From assembly GCA_035566895.1 (NCBI GenBank), contig DATMQA010000074.1:1-64000 (forward strand): 64,000 bases of DNA, written 5' to 3'. The notes under the pieces were generated by a model, which was not told where the DNA came from, ran no database searches, and saw only the letters and a program-made list of their open reading frames with translations. Below are positions 35,005 to 44,891 of the stretch, piece by piece. Both the position numbers and the translations under genes were made by a program. Numbering within the stretch: position 1 is the first letter of the stretch; each line of letters starts with the position of its first letter. The stretch comes from DATMQA01 sp035566895. Lineage in GTDB: Bacteria; Verrucomicrobiota; Verrucomicrobiia; Limisphaerales; UBA8199.

Positions 35005-35838
35005 CTACTCCGCCTGGAAATTTACCGTCCAATTGCCGGGGTCAGCTTTGGCGACCCAAAACGATTCCCCTACGCTCACGATTGGAGGTCCAGCGCTCCA
35101 TTTGCCGTCCTCGTAAGGGTGCAGCACGTATTTCTGTTTCTCGCGATCAAAAATATGAATAACATCGCCGTTGCCGATGGGAAAACCCAGGTCGTCGGCC
35201 AGGTGTCCCGGCTTGGGCATCAGCGAGCTGCGAATCGAAAAACCCGCCGGTATCGGCACGGACAAATTGCCCTGCAGAACTTCGCCGACGAAGCTCACCG
35301 ACTTGTAATCGGAAGTCGGGTTGAAAAAAATCGCGCCCTCGCTCGGGGCCAGTTTTTCGGTGGGATTGGTCCATTTGCCCGAATCGCGTTCATTCTCGAC
35401 CAGGCGGAAGAGGCGGGTATCGAACTTGTTCAAACCGGTTCCCTCCGGCCAGTCTTTGAAAATATCGCTCACGGTCTGGGAGCTATCAAAGGGATTGGCA
35501 ATCATCGAGAACCCGGGCGCCAGCGTGACGGAGGCATAACCAATGACATTGGCCGAATGAACTTCCCCAGCCAGGACCCGATAAAAACGGAAGGTGAATT
35601 TGAAGGCCTCCGAATCGATATACTCAAGGGTTTCCTCGGCGGCCTTGCCCTTGGCCAGCACCGTCCAGGTCCGCAAATCCGTTGAAGCCTGGATGGTGTA
35701 TTCCAGGCCTCTGGGCAGACGGGTTTTAAATCGAAACGGCCCGTAGCCAAAGCGCATCGCTTCGCCCAAGGCGGGCGGGGTTGCCGCCTCGCCTCTCCTG
35801 CGCCCTCCAATTTTTTCAATCAGCGAAGACAGTTTCAA
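35005..35838 (-). CDS. Beta-rich hypothetical protein, start uncertain, possibly 5'-truncated
   Basis: About 277 aa if the TTG at 35838 is used; an ATG at 35757 is the first ATG that does not run into antisense sequence of the helicase gene. The open frame continues to 36276, but that part mirrors the helicase. Residues LEYTIQASTDLRTWTVL through FRFYRV form the small beta domain common in exported proteins of this phylum. The rest (VTLAPGFSMIANPF, PAGFSIRSSLMPKPG, SVGESFWVAKADPGNW) is beta-rich. No signal peptide follows any candidate start, which is odd for such a protein and fits loss of the 5' end. Function unknown. Confidence 0.55.
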   Translation of the reverse strand: MKLSSLIEKIGGRRRGEAATPPALGEAMRFGYGPFRFKTRLPRGLEYTIQASTDLRTWTVLAKGKAAEETLEYIDSEAFKFTFRFYRVLAGEVHSANVIGYASVTLAPGFSMIANPFDSSQTVSDIFKDWPEGTGLNKFDTRLFRLVENERDSGKWTNPTEKLAPSEGAIFFNPTSDYKSVSFVGEVLQGNLSVPIPAGFSIRSSLMPKPGHLADDLGFPIGNGDVIHIFDREKQKYVLHPYEDGKWSAGPPIVSVGESFWVAKADPGNWTVNFQAE

Positions 35839-36025
35839 TTTAACGTCGGGGATGATGGGGCGACTTCTCTGATAAATCAATCGGGATTTTGAGGCCGGAC
35901 ACTTAAAGAGGACATGGCAAGGATTGAGAAGCTGCTCGAACGCTGGGGCTTGGTTGATGGGTGGGGGTGTTGGGTTTGGGGTTGCACTGGCCCCGCACCT
36001 GTCACACCTTGAGAGTCGTGAAGAA

Positions 36026-39000
36026 ATGAGTTTCACCGCCTCCCAGGAAGCGGCCATTGCCGCGCGCGGCAACGTGCTGGTGGTGGCCGGCGCCGGCACC
36101 GGCAAGACCCGCACGTTGGTCGAGCGGTGCCTGAACTGCCTCACGGCGGAGAAGCCGCCAGCGTCGCTGGACCAAATCCTGATGGTCACGTTCACGGAGG
36201 TGGCGGCAGGGGAAATGCGCCAGCGCATCCGTGTTCGGCTGGAGGAGGAGTCGGCAAAGTGCCCCGAAGAGGCCAAATCGCGGGAGCAATTGGCCCTGTT
36301 CGATATGGCTCACATCGGGACGCTGCACAGCTTTTGCCTGAATCTGGTGCGCGAACATTTCTACGAACTTGAACTGGATCCTCAGTTAGCAGTGCTCGCC
36401 CAGGAAGAAGCGCGGCTGCTGGCGGAGGAACAACTGGACGATTTGCTGGAGAAGTATTACGGCGGGCACGGCGAGACCGCCGAAGCTGTCCAGCGCCTCA
36501 TGCAGGCGCAGGGCGGGGGCTCCGACCAAGCTGTCCGCGGGCTCATCCTGCGGCTGCATGATTACACCCAAACCCGTCCAGACCCAGCCGGTTGGATGCG
36601 CCAGCAGTTGGCGGTGTTCGCCGCGGCCGAACCGGAGGCATGGCTTGCGTGGCTGAAGCGCGGCCTCAGGGAATGGAGCGAGACCTGGCTGCCCGTGGCA
36701 GTGGAAGCAAATGCCGCAGGAAATAACCTGGCCGGCAAATGCGCTGCCGCGCTGGAAGTATTGAAGCAATCCCTCCCCGCTGCCGATTCTCCCGGTCCGC
36801 GCCTCGCCGCCTGGAGAGCCTGCGCTGCATCGGCCCTGGAAAGAATCTGCGCTTTCGAGAAGGATTGCGCGTCTGGCAAGAAGGCGCTCTGGCTTAAGCC
36901 GCTGGAAAAGCTGGTCGAGGAGGCAGAATTCCTTTTTCCGCTGGCCCGTACCGGCGGAGAAGACAGCCGAAATGGCTGGCCGCCCGCCCTTCAATCGGAT
37001 GACCCACTGGAGCAGGACTGGAACTGCGTGCGCGGCCAGATGACGGCTCTGCTGGGGCTGGTAAATGAGTTCACGAGCGCTTTCACCGAAGCCAAACGCG
37101 AGCTGGCGGTCGTGGATTTCCATGATCTGGAGCAATACGCGCTGCGGCTGCTATGGGACAACGAAACCCAGCAGCCGACCGAAATCGCGCGCCACTGGCG
37201 CCAGAAGCTCCGTTTCGTTTTTGTTGATGAGTACCAGGACATCAACGCCGCGCAGGATAAAATCATTGAGGCTCTGAGCCGAGAAGATGCGCAGGCCAAT
37301 CGGTTCCTGGTAGGGGACGTCAAGCAAAGCATTTACCGGTTTCGGCTGGCGAATCCTTATATCTTTCAAGGTTACATCGAGCAATGGGGCCGCGGGCAGG
37401 GCAAGGCTATCCCGCTGGTCGATAATTTCCGCAGCCGCGAGGGCCTGTTGAATTTCGTCAATTCGCTTTTTGGGCTCATCATGCGGAAGGAAGTCGGCGG
37501 GGTATCGTACGACGAAACAGCGCGCTTGCGCTTCGGCGCGCCCACCGAAAGGCGTGAGTTGGGCCGCACCGCTGCCTCCATTCCTCCTGTCGAGCTGCAC
37601 CTGCGGCTGAAACGAAGGGGCGAAGCGCCGGACTCGGATGAAGAAGCGTCCGACGAGTTGGTCGAGGTGAGGGATCTCGAAGAAACCGACAAGGAAGCCC
37701 GTCTGGTGGCCTTGCGGCTTCTCGAGTTGAAAGCTCGGCAGCATCCGGTTTGGGACGAAGAGGAGCAACACTTCCGGCCCGTCCAATGGCGCGATATGGC
37801 GGTTCTGTTGCGTGCGCCAACCCACAAAGCGGAAAGCTACGCCAAGGAGTTTTCCCGGCTGAAGGTGCCGTTGCAGGTGGCCCGCGGCGGATTCTATGAA
37901 AGCCTGGAAATTTCGGACTTATTGAATCTGCTGCGCCTGCTGAATAATCCGTTGCAGGATTTGCCGGTGCTGGCGGTGCTTCATTCCCCTCTGGTCGGGC
38001 TAATGCTAAACGAACTGGCCGCCATTCGGCTCGTGTTGCCGAAAGCGCACTTTTGGACGTCGCTCGTGCGGTGGGAAGAAATCCACGGTCCCAAATCCAG
38101 CGTCCGAAACCCAACTTGGCGTAAGGTATCCACGTTCCTCGAGCGCTTCGCCCGGTGGCGGCGGCTGGCTCGGCAGGTCTCCCTTTCGCGCTGCCTCGAG
38201 ACGGTCTTGTCGGAAACGCACTACGGCGCCTGGCTTTTGACTCAACCTCGCGGCGGACAACGCCAGGCCAATGTGCAGCGCCTCGTGAGTCTGGCGCAAC
38301 GGTTTGACCAATTCCAGCGCCAGGGCCTGTTTCGTTTTCTCCGTTTCATCGAAGCGCAACAGTTGGCTGAGACCGAGCCGGAAGTGGCGGCCGTCAATGA
38401 CGAAGATGCCGTGCGGCTGATGAGCATTCACCAAAGCAAAGGACTCGAATTTCCAGTCGTGATGGTAGCCGACCTGGGCAAGGCGTTCAACCTTGCTGAC
38501 CTGCGGGCCGAGCTCATTCTCGATGAAGAGTACGGGCTTTGCCCGCACATCAAACCGCCCCACACCTCCAGGAGCTATCCCAGCCTGCCCTACTGGCTGG
38601 CTCGCCGGCGCCAAACCCGCGACCTGCTCGGCGAAGAGCTGCGTCTGCTTTATGTCGCCATGACCCGCGCCCGCGACCTGCTGCTCCTCAGCGGAGCCGT
38701 TCCGGAAACCACATTCAACAAACTCTGGCGCTCGCCCGTGGCGGGGGGCTTCCAGCCTGCCAGTGAGGCGGCGTCCCCGCTGCCAAAAACGGCTGTAGAG
38801 CCAGACAAGCTGCTGGCCGCCCGTAGTTATGCCGATTGGCTCGCGCTCTGGTTTGCCGGCAATGTCGACCACTGCGAGGACACGAAGTGCGAAGGCCAAA
38901 ACGCCTTGCTGCGCTGGTTCGTCCACGACGATGCTAAATTAGTCGGGAGCGACGGCGATACCCTGGTAGAAGCGACCGATTCTTGCATGACGGCCGAGCC

Positions 39001-39817
39001 GGCGGAATGGCACAGACTTCAACAGCGACTTGCCTGGCAGTATTCGTTTGCGGCTGCCACACGCGAGCCTGCCAAGACCTCGGTTTCGATGTTGCGCCAC
39101 CGGGCGGCGGAGGGCGAGGAAGCGGCAGAGGCGTTCAGGCGGCAGGTGCCAACTCCCTCGTCGGCAGGCCGAAGTCCTAAGCTCAAAGTCCAAAATCAAA
39201 AGTCCGTTGACCACGGGCTACGGACTGCGGACTCGAATCCGGTCGAGATCGGTGACGCCCACCACTTGTTTTTGCAGCTAGTGTCACTGGACCAAACAGT
39301 CAGCTTGGCGGCGCTGAAGCGGGAGGCAGCGCGCCTGGAACATGCTGGGGCCTTAAGCCAGGAGCAGGTGACGCTGCTGGACTTCGCCGGGCTGGCGGCG
39401 TTTTGGCAATCGGACCTCGGCAAAAAAGTTCGTGCTCACGCGCCCCGGGTGCAGCGTGAGCTGGCGTTCACCGCCCGGTTTAAAGCCGCAGACCTGTCCC
39501 AATTCACCGGCGAGCCATCCGAGGCGAGTTTGGATGGAGAATTTGTCGTGGTTCAGGGTGTTGCAGACTTGGTGGTGCTGTTGCCAGAGCAGTTGTGGCT
39601 TGTGGATTTCAAGACGGACTGGGTGACACCCGGCGGTTTGGCGGAGCGCGCCAGCCTATACCAGCCGCAATTAAACCTCTACGCGCAGGCCTTGTCCCAA
39701 ATTTATCGGCGGCCTGTGACACAGTGCTGGCTTTACTTCCTCATGGCACAGGAGCCAGTAAAGGTTGCTCCTGAGCTCCTCGAAGACCTGCCGGATCAAT
39801 TACCTCTCCGACTTTGA
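36026..39817 (+). CDS. AddA-like helicase-exonuclease (UvrD/RecB superfamily)
   Basis: 1263 aa from the ATG at 36026; the upstream open frame to 35924 is unlikely. Repairs double-strand breaks by unwinding and trimming DNA. SF1A helicase motifs appear in order: Q-motif TASQEAAI, Walker A GAGTGKT (22-28), motif II VDEYQDIN, motif III SIYRFRLANP, motif V SIHQSKGLEFPVV and motif VI LLYVAMTRARD. A C-terminal PD-(D/E)XK nuclease follows: VVQGVADLVVLL, then LWLVDFKTD. That full set matches AddA. No addB gene is next to it. The protein has three repeat-like in-frame insertions (38089-38112, 38742-38790, 39177-39235), all between core motifs. Confidence 0.9.
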   Translation: MSFTASQEAAIAARGNVLVVAGAGTGKTRTLVERCLNCLTAEKPPASLDQILMVTFTEVAAGEMRQRIRVRLEEESAKCPEEAKSREQLALFDMAHIGTLHSFCLNLVREHFYELELDPQLAVLAQEEARLLAEEQLDDLLEKYYGGHGETAEAVQRLMQAQGGGSDQAVRGLILRLHDYTQTRPDPAGWMRQQLAVFAAAEPEAWLAWLKRGLREWSETWLPVAVEANAAGNNLAGKCAAALEVLKQSLPAADSPGPRLAAWRACAASALERICAFEKDCASGKKALWLKPLEKLVEEAEFLFPLARTGGEDSRNGWPPALQSDDPLEQDWNCVRGQMTALLGLVNEFTSAFTEAKRELAVVDFHDLEQYALRLLWDNETQQPTEIARHWRQKLRFVFVDEYQDINAAQDKIIEALSREDAQANRFLVGDVKQSIYRFRLANPYIFQGYIEQWGRGQGKAIPLVDNFRSREGLLNFVNSLFGLIMRKEVGGVSYDETARLRFGAPTERRELGRTAASIPPVELHLRLKRRGEAPDSDEEASDELVEVRDLEETDKEARLVALRLLELKARQHPVWDEEEQHFRPVQWRDMAVLLRAPTHKAESYAKEFSRLKVPLQVARGGFYESLEISDLLNLLRLLNNPLQDLPVLAVLHSPLVGLMLNELAAIRLVLPKAHFWTSLVRWEEIHGPKSSVRNPTWRKVSTFLERFARWRRLARQVSLSRCLETVLSETHYGAWLLTQPRGGQRQANVQRLVSLAQRFDQFQRQGLFRFLRFIEAQQLAETEPEVAAVNDEDAVRLMSIHQSKGLEFPVVMVADLGKAFNLADLRAELILDEEYGLCPHIKPPHTSRSYPSLPYWLARRRQTRDLLGEELRLLYVAMTRARDLLLLSGAVPETTFNKLWRSPVAGGFQPASEAASPLPKTAVEPDKLLAARSYADWLALWFAGNVDHCEDTKCEGQNALLRWFVHDDAKLVGSDGDTLVEATDSCMTAEPAEWHRLQQRLAWQYSFAAATREPAKTSVSMLRHRAAEGEEAAEAFRRQVPTPSSAGRSPKLKVQNQKSVDHGLRTADSNPVEIGDAHHLFLQLVSLDQTVSLAALKREAARLEHAGALSQEQVTLLDFAGLAAFWQSDLGKKVRAHAPRVQRELAFTARFKAADLSQFTGEPSEASLDGEFVVVQGVADLVVLLPEQLWLVDFKTDWVTPGGLAERASLYQPQLNLYAQALSQIYRRPVTQCWLYFLMAQEPVKVAPELLEDLPDQLPLRL
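39177..39235 (+). repeat. In-frame degenerate array (AAAGTCC type) inside the AddA-like gene
   Basis: AAGTCCTAAGCTCAAAGTCC and following AAAATC/AAAAGTCC/GGACTGC units encode a polar insert between the helicase and nuclease parts. A shorter relative (CAAATCC/AGCGTCC/GAAACCC) is in frame at 38089-38112. Confidence 0.6.
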
Positions 39818-39944
39818 ACACCTTGGTTCCTATTCCTGCAGTCACGGTTGCGGCCCGTGCTTTCGTGGCCATTTTTTCCGAACCCGTTTGATGCTGCGCG
39901 CCATATGGATTACGTTGCGCCATCGCTTGACTGTTGCAGTTACA

Positions 39945-42734
39945 ATGAAGCGGCGCTTTGGCGCGCTGCGGCCCTGGCCTTTGGCCGGCAGTTTGCTGGT
40001 CCTCGCCTGGTCCTGGATGGCGGCCGGAGCGGATTTGCAGGAGGCGCAAGGCAAGTTTCTGTCCGGAGATTATGACGGTTGTATCACCCTGGCCCGGCAA
40101 GCTGTACACGAATCGCCCGACAACGAAGAATGGCAGTTGCTGCTCTGCCGGGCTCTCCTGGCGACCGGGCAGTACCCTGAAGCCAGAGCAGCGATTACGA
40201 ACGCGCTCGCGTCGGACCGTTACGACCTTCGCCTGCATTGGCAGGCGCGCGAAGTTTTCCAGTTCAATGGCCAGGCGGATGCAGCCGCCGCAATCCCGGA
40301 GGAGATTGTCCGCATTGTTTCGAGGCACACCAGGGACTACAACAACGACCCCCCGAGCCTGGTCGTCTTCGGCCAGGCGGCCTTGGCTGAAGGTGCCGAT
40401 CCCAAGCGTGTGCTTGACACCATTTTCGACGGCGCCAGGAAAAAGGAGCCGAAACTCCGCGAAGTCTATCTCGCCGGTGGCGAGTTGGCGCTGGAAAAGC
40501 ATGACTTTGCCCTCGCCGCCAAAAAGTTCGGCGAGGGATTGAAAGAGCTGCCGGACGACCCCGACCTGCACTTCGGCTTGGCCCGTGCCTATGCCCCGAG
40601 CGACCAGGCGCTCATGGCCGCCTCGCTTGAAACAGCACTCCAGCGTAACAGCAATCACGTGGGCAGCCTCCTGCTGCTCGTGGATCATAATATCGATGCC
40701 GAAGATTACTCCGGGGCCGAAGAGCTTCTCGACCGACTCAAAGCCATCAATCCCTGGCAACCGGATGCTTGGGCCTATCGGGCCGTGTTGGCCCACCTCC
40801 AAAACCAGCCTCAGGCCGAGGAGAAGGACAGGCAAACCGCGCTGATGTTTTGGCCGGCCAATCCGCGCGTTGACTATTTAATCGGCCAGAAGCTCTCCCA
40901 GAACTATCGCTTTGCCGAAGGCGCCGCCCATCAGCGCCAGGCTTTGCAATTCGAAGCGGATTACCTCCCGGCCAAGGCCCAGCTTGCGCAGGACCTGCTC
41001 CGCCTGGGCGAAGAAGCCGAGGGCTGGAAACTTGCGGAGCAAGTGCAGAAACAAGATGGCTACGACGTGGAGGCTTACAACCTGGCCGCCTTGCACGACG
41101 TAATGGGGAATTTCGCGACACTTACCAACCACGACTTTTTGGTCCGCATGAGCCGCCACGAAGCTGAAGTGTACGGCGCCCAGGTCCTCGGCTTGCTGAC
41201 CCAGGCGAGAAGCAATCTCTGCGCAAAATACGGCATGGAAGTGAAACGCCCGACCTATATCGAAATCTTCCCCGAACACAAGGATTTCGAGGTCCGCACC
41301 TTCGGCATGCCTGGAAATCCAGGCTACCTCGGCGTTTGTTTCGGCACCGTCATTACCGCCAATAGCCCCGCGGCCCATCCCGGCCACGCGGTCAACTGGC
41401 AAGCTGTTCTCTGGCACGAGTTCTGTCATGTCGTCACCTTGCAAATGACGCGCAACAAAATGCCGCGCTGGCTCAGCGAAGGCATCTCCGTTTATGAGGA
41501 AGGCCAACGCAATCCCGCGTGGGGGCAGCAAATGAACCCGCGCTATCGCGAGATGGTCCTCGGGGACGAGTTGACGCCGGTTTCCAAGCTCAGCGCCGCC
41601 TTCGTCTCACCTAAGTCAGACCTTCACGTGCAGTTTGCCTACTATGAATCCTCGCTGGTGGTCGAGTTTATCGTCCAGCGTTTCGGATTGGAACGGTTGC
41701 AGGCCATCCTGCGCGATTTAGGCGAAGGCGCCGAAATTAACCAGGCTATCGCCAGCCACACCGAACCCATCGAGAAAATCGAAGAAGATTTTGCCGGGTT
41801 TGCGCGCGAACGCGCCCAGCAACTCGCCCCGGGAATGGATTGGGAAAAGCTGGACCTTGCCCAGCTACGAAGGAGGGCGGCTGCAGATGCTCAGCCGCAG
41901 GCGTTCCACAGGGTGCTCACCGACACGCCGCTTCCCGCCCCAGCCACCACTAATGCACCACTCTCCTTGGCATTCACCAATACGACGGCAACAAACGCAG
42001 AAGCCGTTTCCGGAGGAACCCCAAACCGACCGCTCCACCCTGGACCTGCTATTCCGGGACCGCGCACTGATGAAACGGAGTTTTTCGCTCAGTTGGTCGC
42101 CAGCCATCCGACGAACTTTTACGCGCTGAACGAGCAAGCGCAATGCTTTCTGCTGCAGAAGCAATTTCAGGAAGCCAAGACACCACTCCAAAAGCTGACC
42201 GACCTTTATCCGGCGCAGAAGGGCTCGGACAGTGCTTGGGCGATGCTTGCCTCGGCCCACCGCGCTTTGGGTGAGACCAACGCCGAACACCGGGTTCTCG
42301 CTCGGCTGGCAGAACAGGATGACGCAGCGCCCGAGGCTTACGCGCGTTTGATGGAATTGGACGCTGCCGCGCAGGATTGGCCGGCGGTCCTGCAAAACGC
42401 GTATCGCTATTTAGCCGTTGATCCGCTGGTCGCCTCCCCTTACCGGTTTTTGGCGCAGGCCAGCGAACGCACCGGCGAAGCTCAGACAGCCATCCTGGCG
42501 TATCGGGTCCTGTTGCAACTTAATCCGTTGGATCCCGCCGAGATGCATTTCCGGCTGGCGGAGTTGCTCCATCGCGCTGGTGACCCGGAGGCCAAACGCC
42601 ACGTGCTGCAGGCTCTCGAGGAAGCCCCCCGCTACCGCGCCGCGCTGCGTCTGCTGTTGGAAATCGAGAACGAATCGTTGCAGACCAGCGTGGAGAGCGA
42701 AGCGAGACTGGCCAATGCTGCGGCCAAACCATGA
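39945..42734 (+). CDS. Exported TPR protein with a zinc metallopeptidase (peptidase MA-like) domain
   Basis: 929 aa from the ATG at 39945, which gives a clean signal peptide (MKRRFGALRPWPLAGSLLVL); earlier in-frame starts overlap the AddA gene. TPR-like helices fill about residues 30-370. A gluzincin domain follows, with the HExxH motif in VLWHEFCHVVTLQ and the third ligand Glu in WLSEGISVYEEGQ, flanked by the YESSLVVEFIVQRFG helix. Further TPRs occupy the C-terminal third (about 700-900). The enzyme probably cuts peptides in the periplasm; the TPRs suggest a multiprotein setting. It opens a long plus-strand cluster and overlaps the DUF4159 gene by 4 nt (ATGA). Confidence 0.8.
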   Translation: MKRRFGALRPWPLAGSLLVLAWSWMAAGADLQEAQGKFLSGDYDGCITLARQAVHESPDNEEWQLLLCRALLATGQYPEARAAITNALASDRYDLRLHWQAREVFQFNGQADAAAAIPEEIVRIVSRHTRDYNNDPPSLVVFGQAALAEGADPKRVLDTIFDGARKKEPKLREVYLAGGELALEKHDFALAAKKFGEGLKELPDDPDLHFGLARAYAPSDQALMAASLETALQRNSNHVGSLLLLVDHNIDAEDYSGAEELLDRLKAINPWQPDAWAYRAVLAHLQNQPQAEEKDRQTALMFWPANPRVDYLIGQKLSQNYRFAEGAAHQRQALQFEADYLPAKAQLAQDLLRLGEEAEGWKLAEQVQKQDGYDVEAYNLAALHDVMGNFATLTNHDFLVRMSRHEAEVYGAQVLGLLTQARSNLCAKYGMEVKRPTYIEIFPEHKDFEVRTFGMPGNPGYLGVCFGTVITANSPAAHPGHAVNWQAVLWHEFCHVVTLQMTRNKMPRWLSEGISVYEEGQRNPAWGQQMNPRYREMVLGDELTPVSKLSAAFVSPKSDLHVQFAYYESSLVVEFIVQRFGLERLQAILRDLGEGAEINQAIASHTEPIEKIEEDFAGFARERAQQLAPGMDWEKLDLAQLRRRAAADAQPQAFHRVLTDTPLPAPATTNAPLSLAFTNTTATNAEAVSGGTPNRPLHPGPAIPGPRTDETEFFAQLVASHPTNFYALNEQAQCFLLQKQFQEAKTPLQKLTDLYPAQKGSDSAWAMLASAHRALGETNAEHRVLARLAEQDDAAPEAYARLMELDAAAQDWPAVLQNAYRYLAVDPLVASPYRFLAQASERTGEAQTAILAYRVLLQLNPLDPAEMHFRLAELLHRAGDPEAKRHVLQALEEAPRYRAALRLLLEIENESLQTSVESEARLANAAAKP

Positions 42735-43705
42735 AGAGACGCCTCTTGCCTCTGTTAATCCTGCCCCTGACCTTGGGTATCGGCCTCTCTCAATGGGGGG
42801 GAGGACGACGTTGGGGTGGCGGCGGTGATACAGGCTGGACGCACACTGAAGGCGGCGACCCGGTGAACGTCGATACCGTGCGGACCGCGCGCGAGATTGC
42901 TTCCCACAGCACCGGAACGCCCAACTGGACCAACGAACCGGGTTTCGAAAAGGACGTGTTCACTTTCGCGCGCGTCATTTACCGGCGCGCGCCAAACACA
43001 CCAGACATCTCCCGCACTTCGAGCCGGATCGGATGGATTACCGACTTTCCGGATAGCGACCTGAATCTCTCTTTCCGCATCCAGCAGGTGACGTCAATCA
43101 GAACTGATCCGGAGGGGCGTGTCATCAGGCTGACCGATCCGGCGCTATTTGATTACCCCTGGATTTATATGGTCGAACCGGGCGGGCTCGAGTTGAAGGA
43201 GGAAGAGATACCAATTCTGCGCAAATATCTGCACAACGGCGGCGTCCTCATGGCCGACGATTTCTGGGGCCAGAAACAATGGGACAATTTCGAGCGAAAT
43301 ATCAAAAAGGTTCTGCCCGGGAGCGAATTCCTCGAAATCGACATGACCAATCAGCTTTTCCACTGCGTCTTTGATCTCAAAGGGCCCAAGAACAAGTTGC
43401 AGACTCCCAATAGCCACCAGGGGATTCGCAGCCTGGACCCTAATGACCCGGAGTACGGCATTACCTGGGAATATTACCACGACGACTACGACAACTATGA
43501 CCGCCAGGGCCGTGCGGCGCACGATATGCACGTCCGGGCGATTCACGACGACAAAGGCCGCATCATGGTTATCGCTACCCACAACTGCGATAACGGCGAC
43601 AGTTGGGAACGCGAAGGCGAAGATGACGGCTTCTTTCACGAATTCTCCGAGAAACGCGGCTACCCGCTCGGCATTAACATCATCTTTTACCTCATGACAC
43701 ACTGA
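42731..43705 (+). CDS. DUF4159 domain protein, exported
   Basis: 324 aa with a signal peptide, then a Gly/Trp-rich stretch. The domain has the DUF4159 landmarks: FTFARVIYRR, WITDFPDSDLNLSFRIQQVT, a YPWIYMVEPG segment, LRKYLHNGGVLMADDFWG and a C-terminal GINIIFYLMTH. This family shares an ancestor with the class I glutamine-amidotransferase-like fold and is found next to MoxR/DUF58/VWA genes in planctomycetes, verrucomicrobia and acidobacteria. It starts inside the preceding gene's stop (ATGA) and is followed 6 nt later by MoxR, so it belongs to the cluster. The biochemical role is unknown. Confidence 0.85.
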   Translation: MKRRLLPLLILPLTLGIGLSQWGGGRRWGGGGDTGWTHTEGGDPVNVDTVRTAREIASHSTGTPNWTNEPGFEKDVFTFARVIYRRAPNTPDISRTSSRIGWITDFPDSDLNLSFRIQQVTSIRTDPEGRVIRLTDPALFDYPWIYMVEPGGLELKEEEIPILRKYLHNGGVLMADDFWGQKQWDNFERNIKKVLPGSEFLEIDMTNQLFHCVFDLKGPKNKLQTPNSHQGIRSLDPNDPEYGITWEYYHDDYDNYDRQGRAAHDMHVRAIHDDKGRIMVIATHNCDNGDSWEREGEDDGFFHEFSEKRGYPLGINIIFYLMTH

Positions 43706-43711
43706 ATTTTT

Positions 43712-44752
43712 ATGAGCACTGAACTAACGCAACTCGAATCCTCCAACGCACTCTCCCCATCTTCCCACGCCGACCGCGAAATCGTCGAGCGCCTCACCGC
43801 TGGCCGCCTCCAGATCGAAGCCGAACTGGGCAAGGTCATCGTCGGCCAGAAGGACGTCATCGAACAAATCCTCATCGCGCTCTTCTCCGGCGGCCATTGC
43901 CTGATCACCGGCGCGCCCGGGTTGGCCAAGACGCTGCTCGTTAAATCCATCGCGCGCATCTTCCACCTCAAATTTCAGCGCATCCAGTTTACCCCCGACC
44001 TGATGCCCGCCGACATCACCGGCACTGAGATCCTCCAGGACACTGGCGAAGGCCGTAAGATGCTCTTCGTGCGCGGCCCCGTCTTCGCCAACATGATTTT
44101 GGCGGACGAAATTAATCGCACACCGCCTAAGACCCAGGCCGCTTTGCTCGAAGCCATGCAGGAACACCAGGTCACCGCCGCCGGCATCCGCCACGCCCTC
44201 GAAGAGCCGTTCTTTGTGCTCGCCACCCAGAACCCCATCGAGATGGAAGGCACCTATCCCTTGCCCGAAGCCCAGCTCGACCGGTTCATGTTCAATGTCG
44301 TGATGGGTTATCTGCCCGAGGACGAAGAGGTCGCGGTGGTCACCCGCACGACCGCCGAAGCGCCAGCCCCAATTGAACCTCTCTTCACTGGCGAGGATGT
44401 GCTGCGATTTCACCAACTCGTGCGCAAAGTCCCGATTGCCGAGGAGATGGTCCGTTACGCGGTGAAGCTCGCCGCCGCCTCCCGTCCGCAGCAGGCCGGA
44501 ACACCGGAGTTTATCAACCAATGGGCCAGTTGGGGCGCCGGCACTCGTGCCGGCCAATTCCTGGTGCTCGGTGCCAAAGCGCGGGCCCTGTTCAAAGGGC
44601 GTGCCCATGTCACTGTGCAGGACATCCAAAACCTCGCCTATCCTACCCTCCGTCATCGCGTCCTGCTCAACTACCGCGCCGAGGCCGAAGGAGTCAATGT
44701 GGAAAACGTCATCCAGCGCCTGCTCGAAACCATTAAAGCGACGCTCACATGA
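43712..44752 (+). CDS. MoxR family AAA+ ATPase
   Basis: 346 aa. MoxR ATPases act as chaperones that mature proteins with VWA domains. Walker A is GAPGLAKTLLVKSI (about 71-84), Walker B and sensor region are MILADEINRTPPKTQAALLEAMQEHQ split across about 129-150, then FVLATQNPIEMEGTYPLPEAQLDRF. A C-terminal lid domain follows. All motifs are intact. The next genes, DUF58 and VWA proteins, are the usual partners. A hairpin-rich repeat separates this gene from DUF58 and could alter the ratio of the products. Confidence 0.95.
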   Translation: MSTELTQLESSNALSPSSHADREIVERLTAGRLQIEAELGKVIVGQKDVIEQILIALFSGGHCLITGAPGLAKTLLVKSIARIFHLKFQRIQFTPDLMPADITGTEILQDTGEGRKMLFVRGPVFANMILADEINRTPPKTQAALLEAMQEHQVTAAGIRHALEEPFFVLATQNPIEMEGTYPLPEAQLDRFMFNVVMGYLPEDEEVAVVTRTTAEAPAPIEPLFTGEDVLRFHQLVRKVPIAEEMVRYAVKLAAASRPQQAGTPEFINQWASWGAGTRAGQFLVLGAKARALFKGRAHVTVQDIQNLAYPTLRHRVLLNYRAEAEGVNVENVIQRLLETIKATLT

Positions 44753-44880
44753 AATCCGAAATCCGAATCCCGAAGGCCGAAAGAAGGCCAAAATCCGAAT
44801 TCCGGATGCCTGCCTCCCTCTTTGGATCTTGGATTTCCGCCTTCTTTCGGATTTCGAATTTAGGCCTTCGGGCTTCGAGT
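44753..44880. repeat. Nested inverted repeat / GAAATCC array between moxR and DUF58
   Basis: GAAATCC-type units run from the moxR stop. CCCGAAGGCC (44769-44778) pairs with GGCCTTCGGG (44863-44872), and CCGAAAGAAGG (44777-44787) pairs with CCTTCTTTCGG (44840-44850). The transcript could fold into a hairpin of about 105 nt. Confidence 0.75.
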
Positions 44881-44891
44881 TCGTCCCCGAC

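Noticed and set aside
35839..36276. N-terminal extension of the beta-rich hypothetical protein
   Set aside because: This part is antisense to the start of the AddA-like gene and has shadow-like composition.
44753..44890. Rho-independent terminator after moxR
   Set aside because: The stem-loop is long but has no T-run, and the downstream genes belong to the same cluster.
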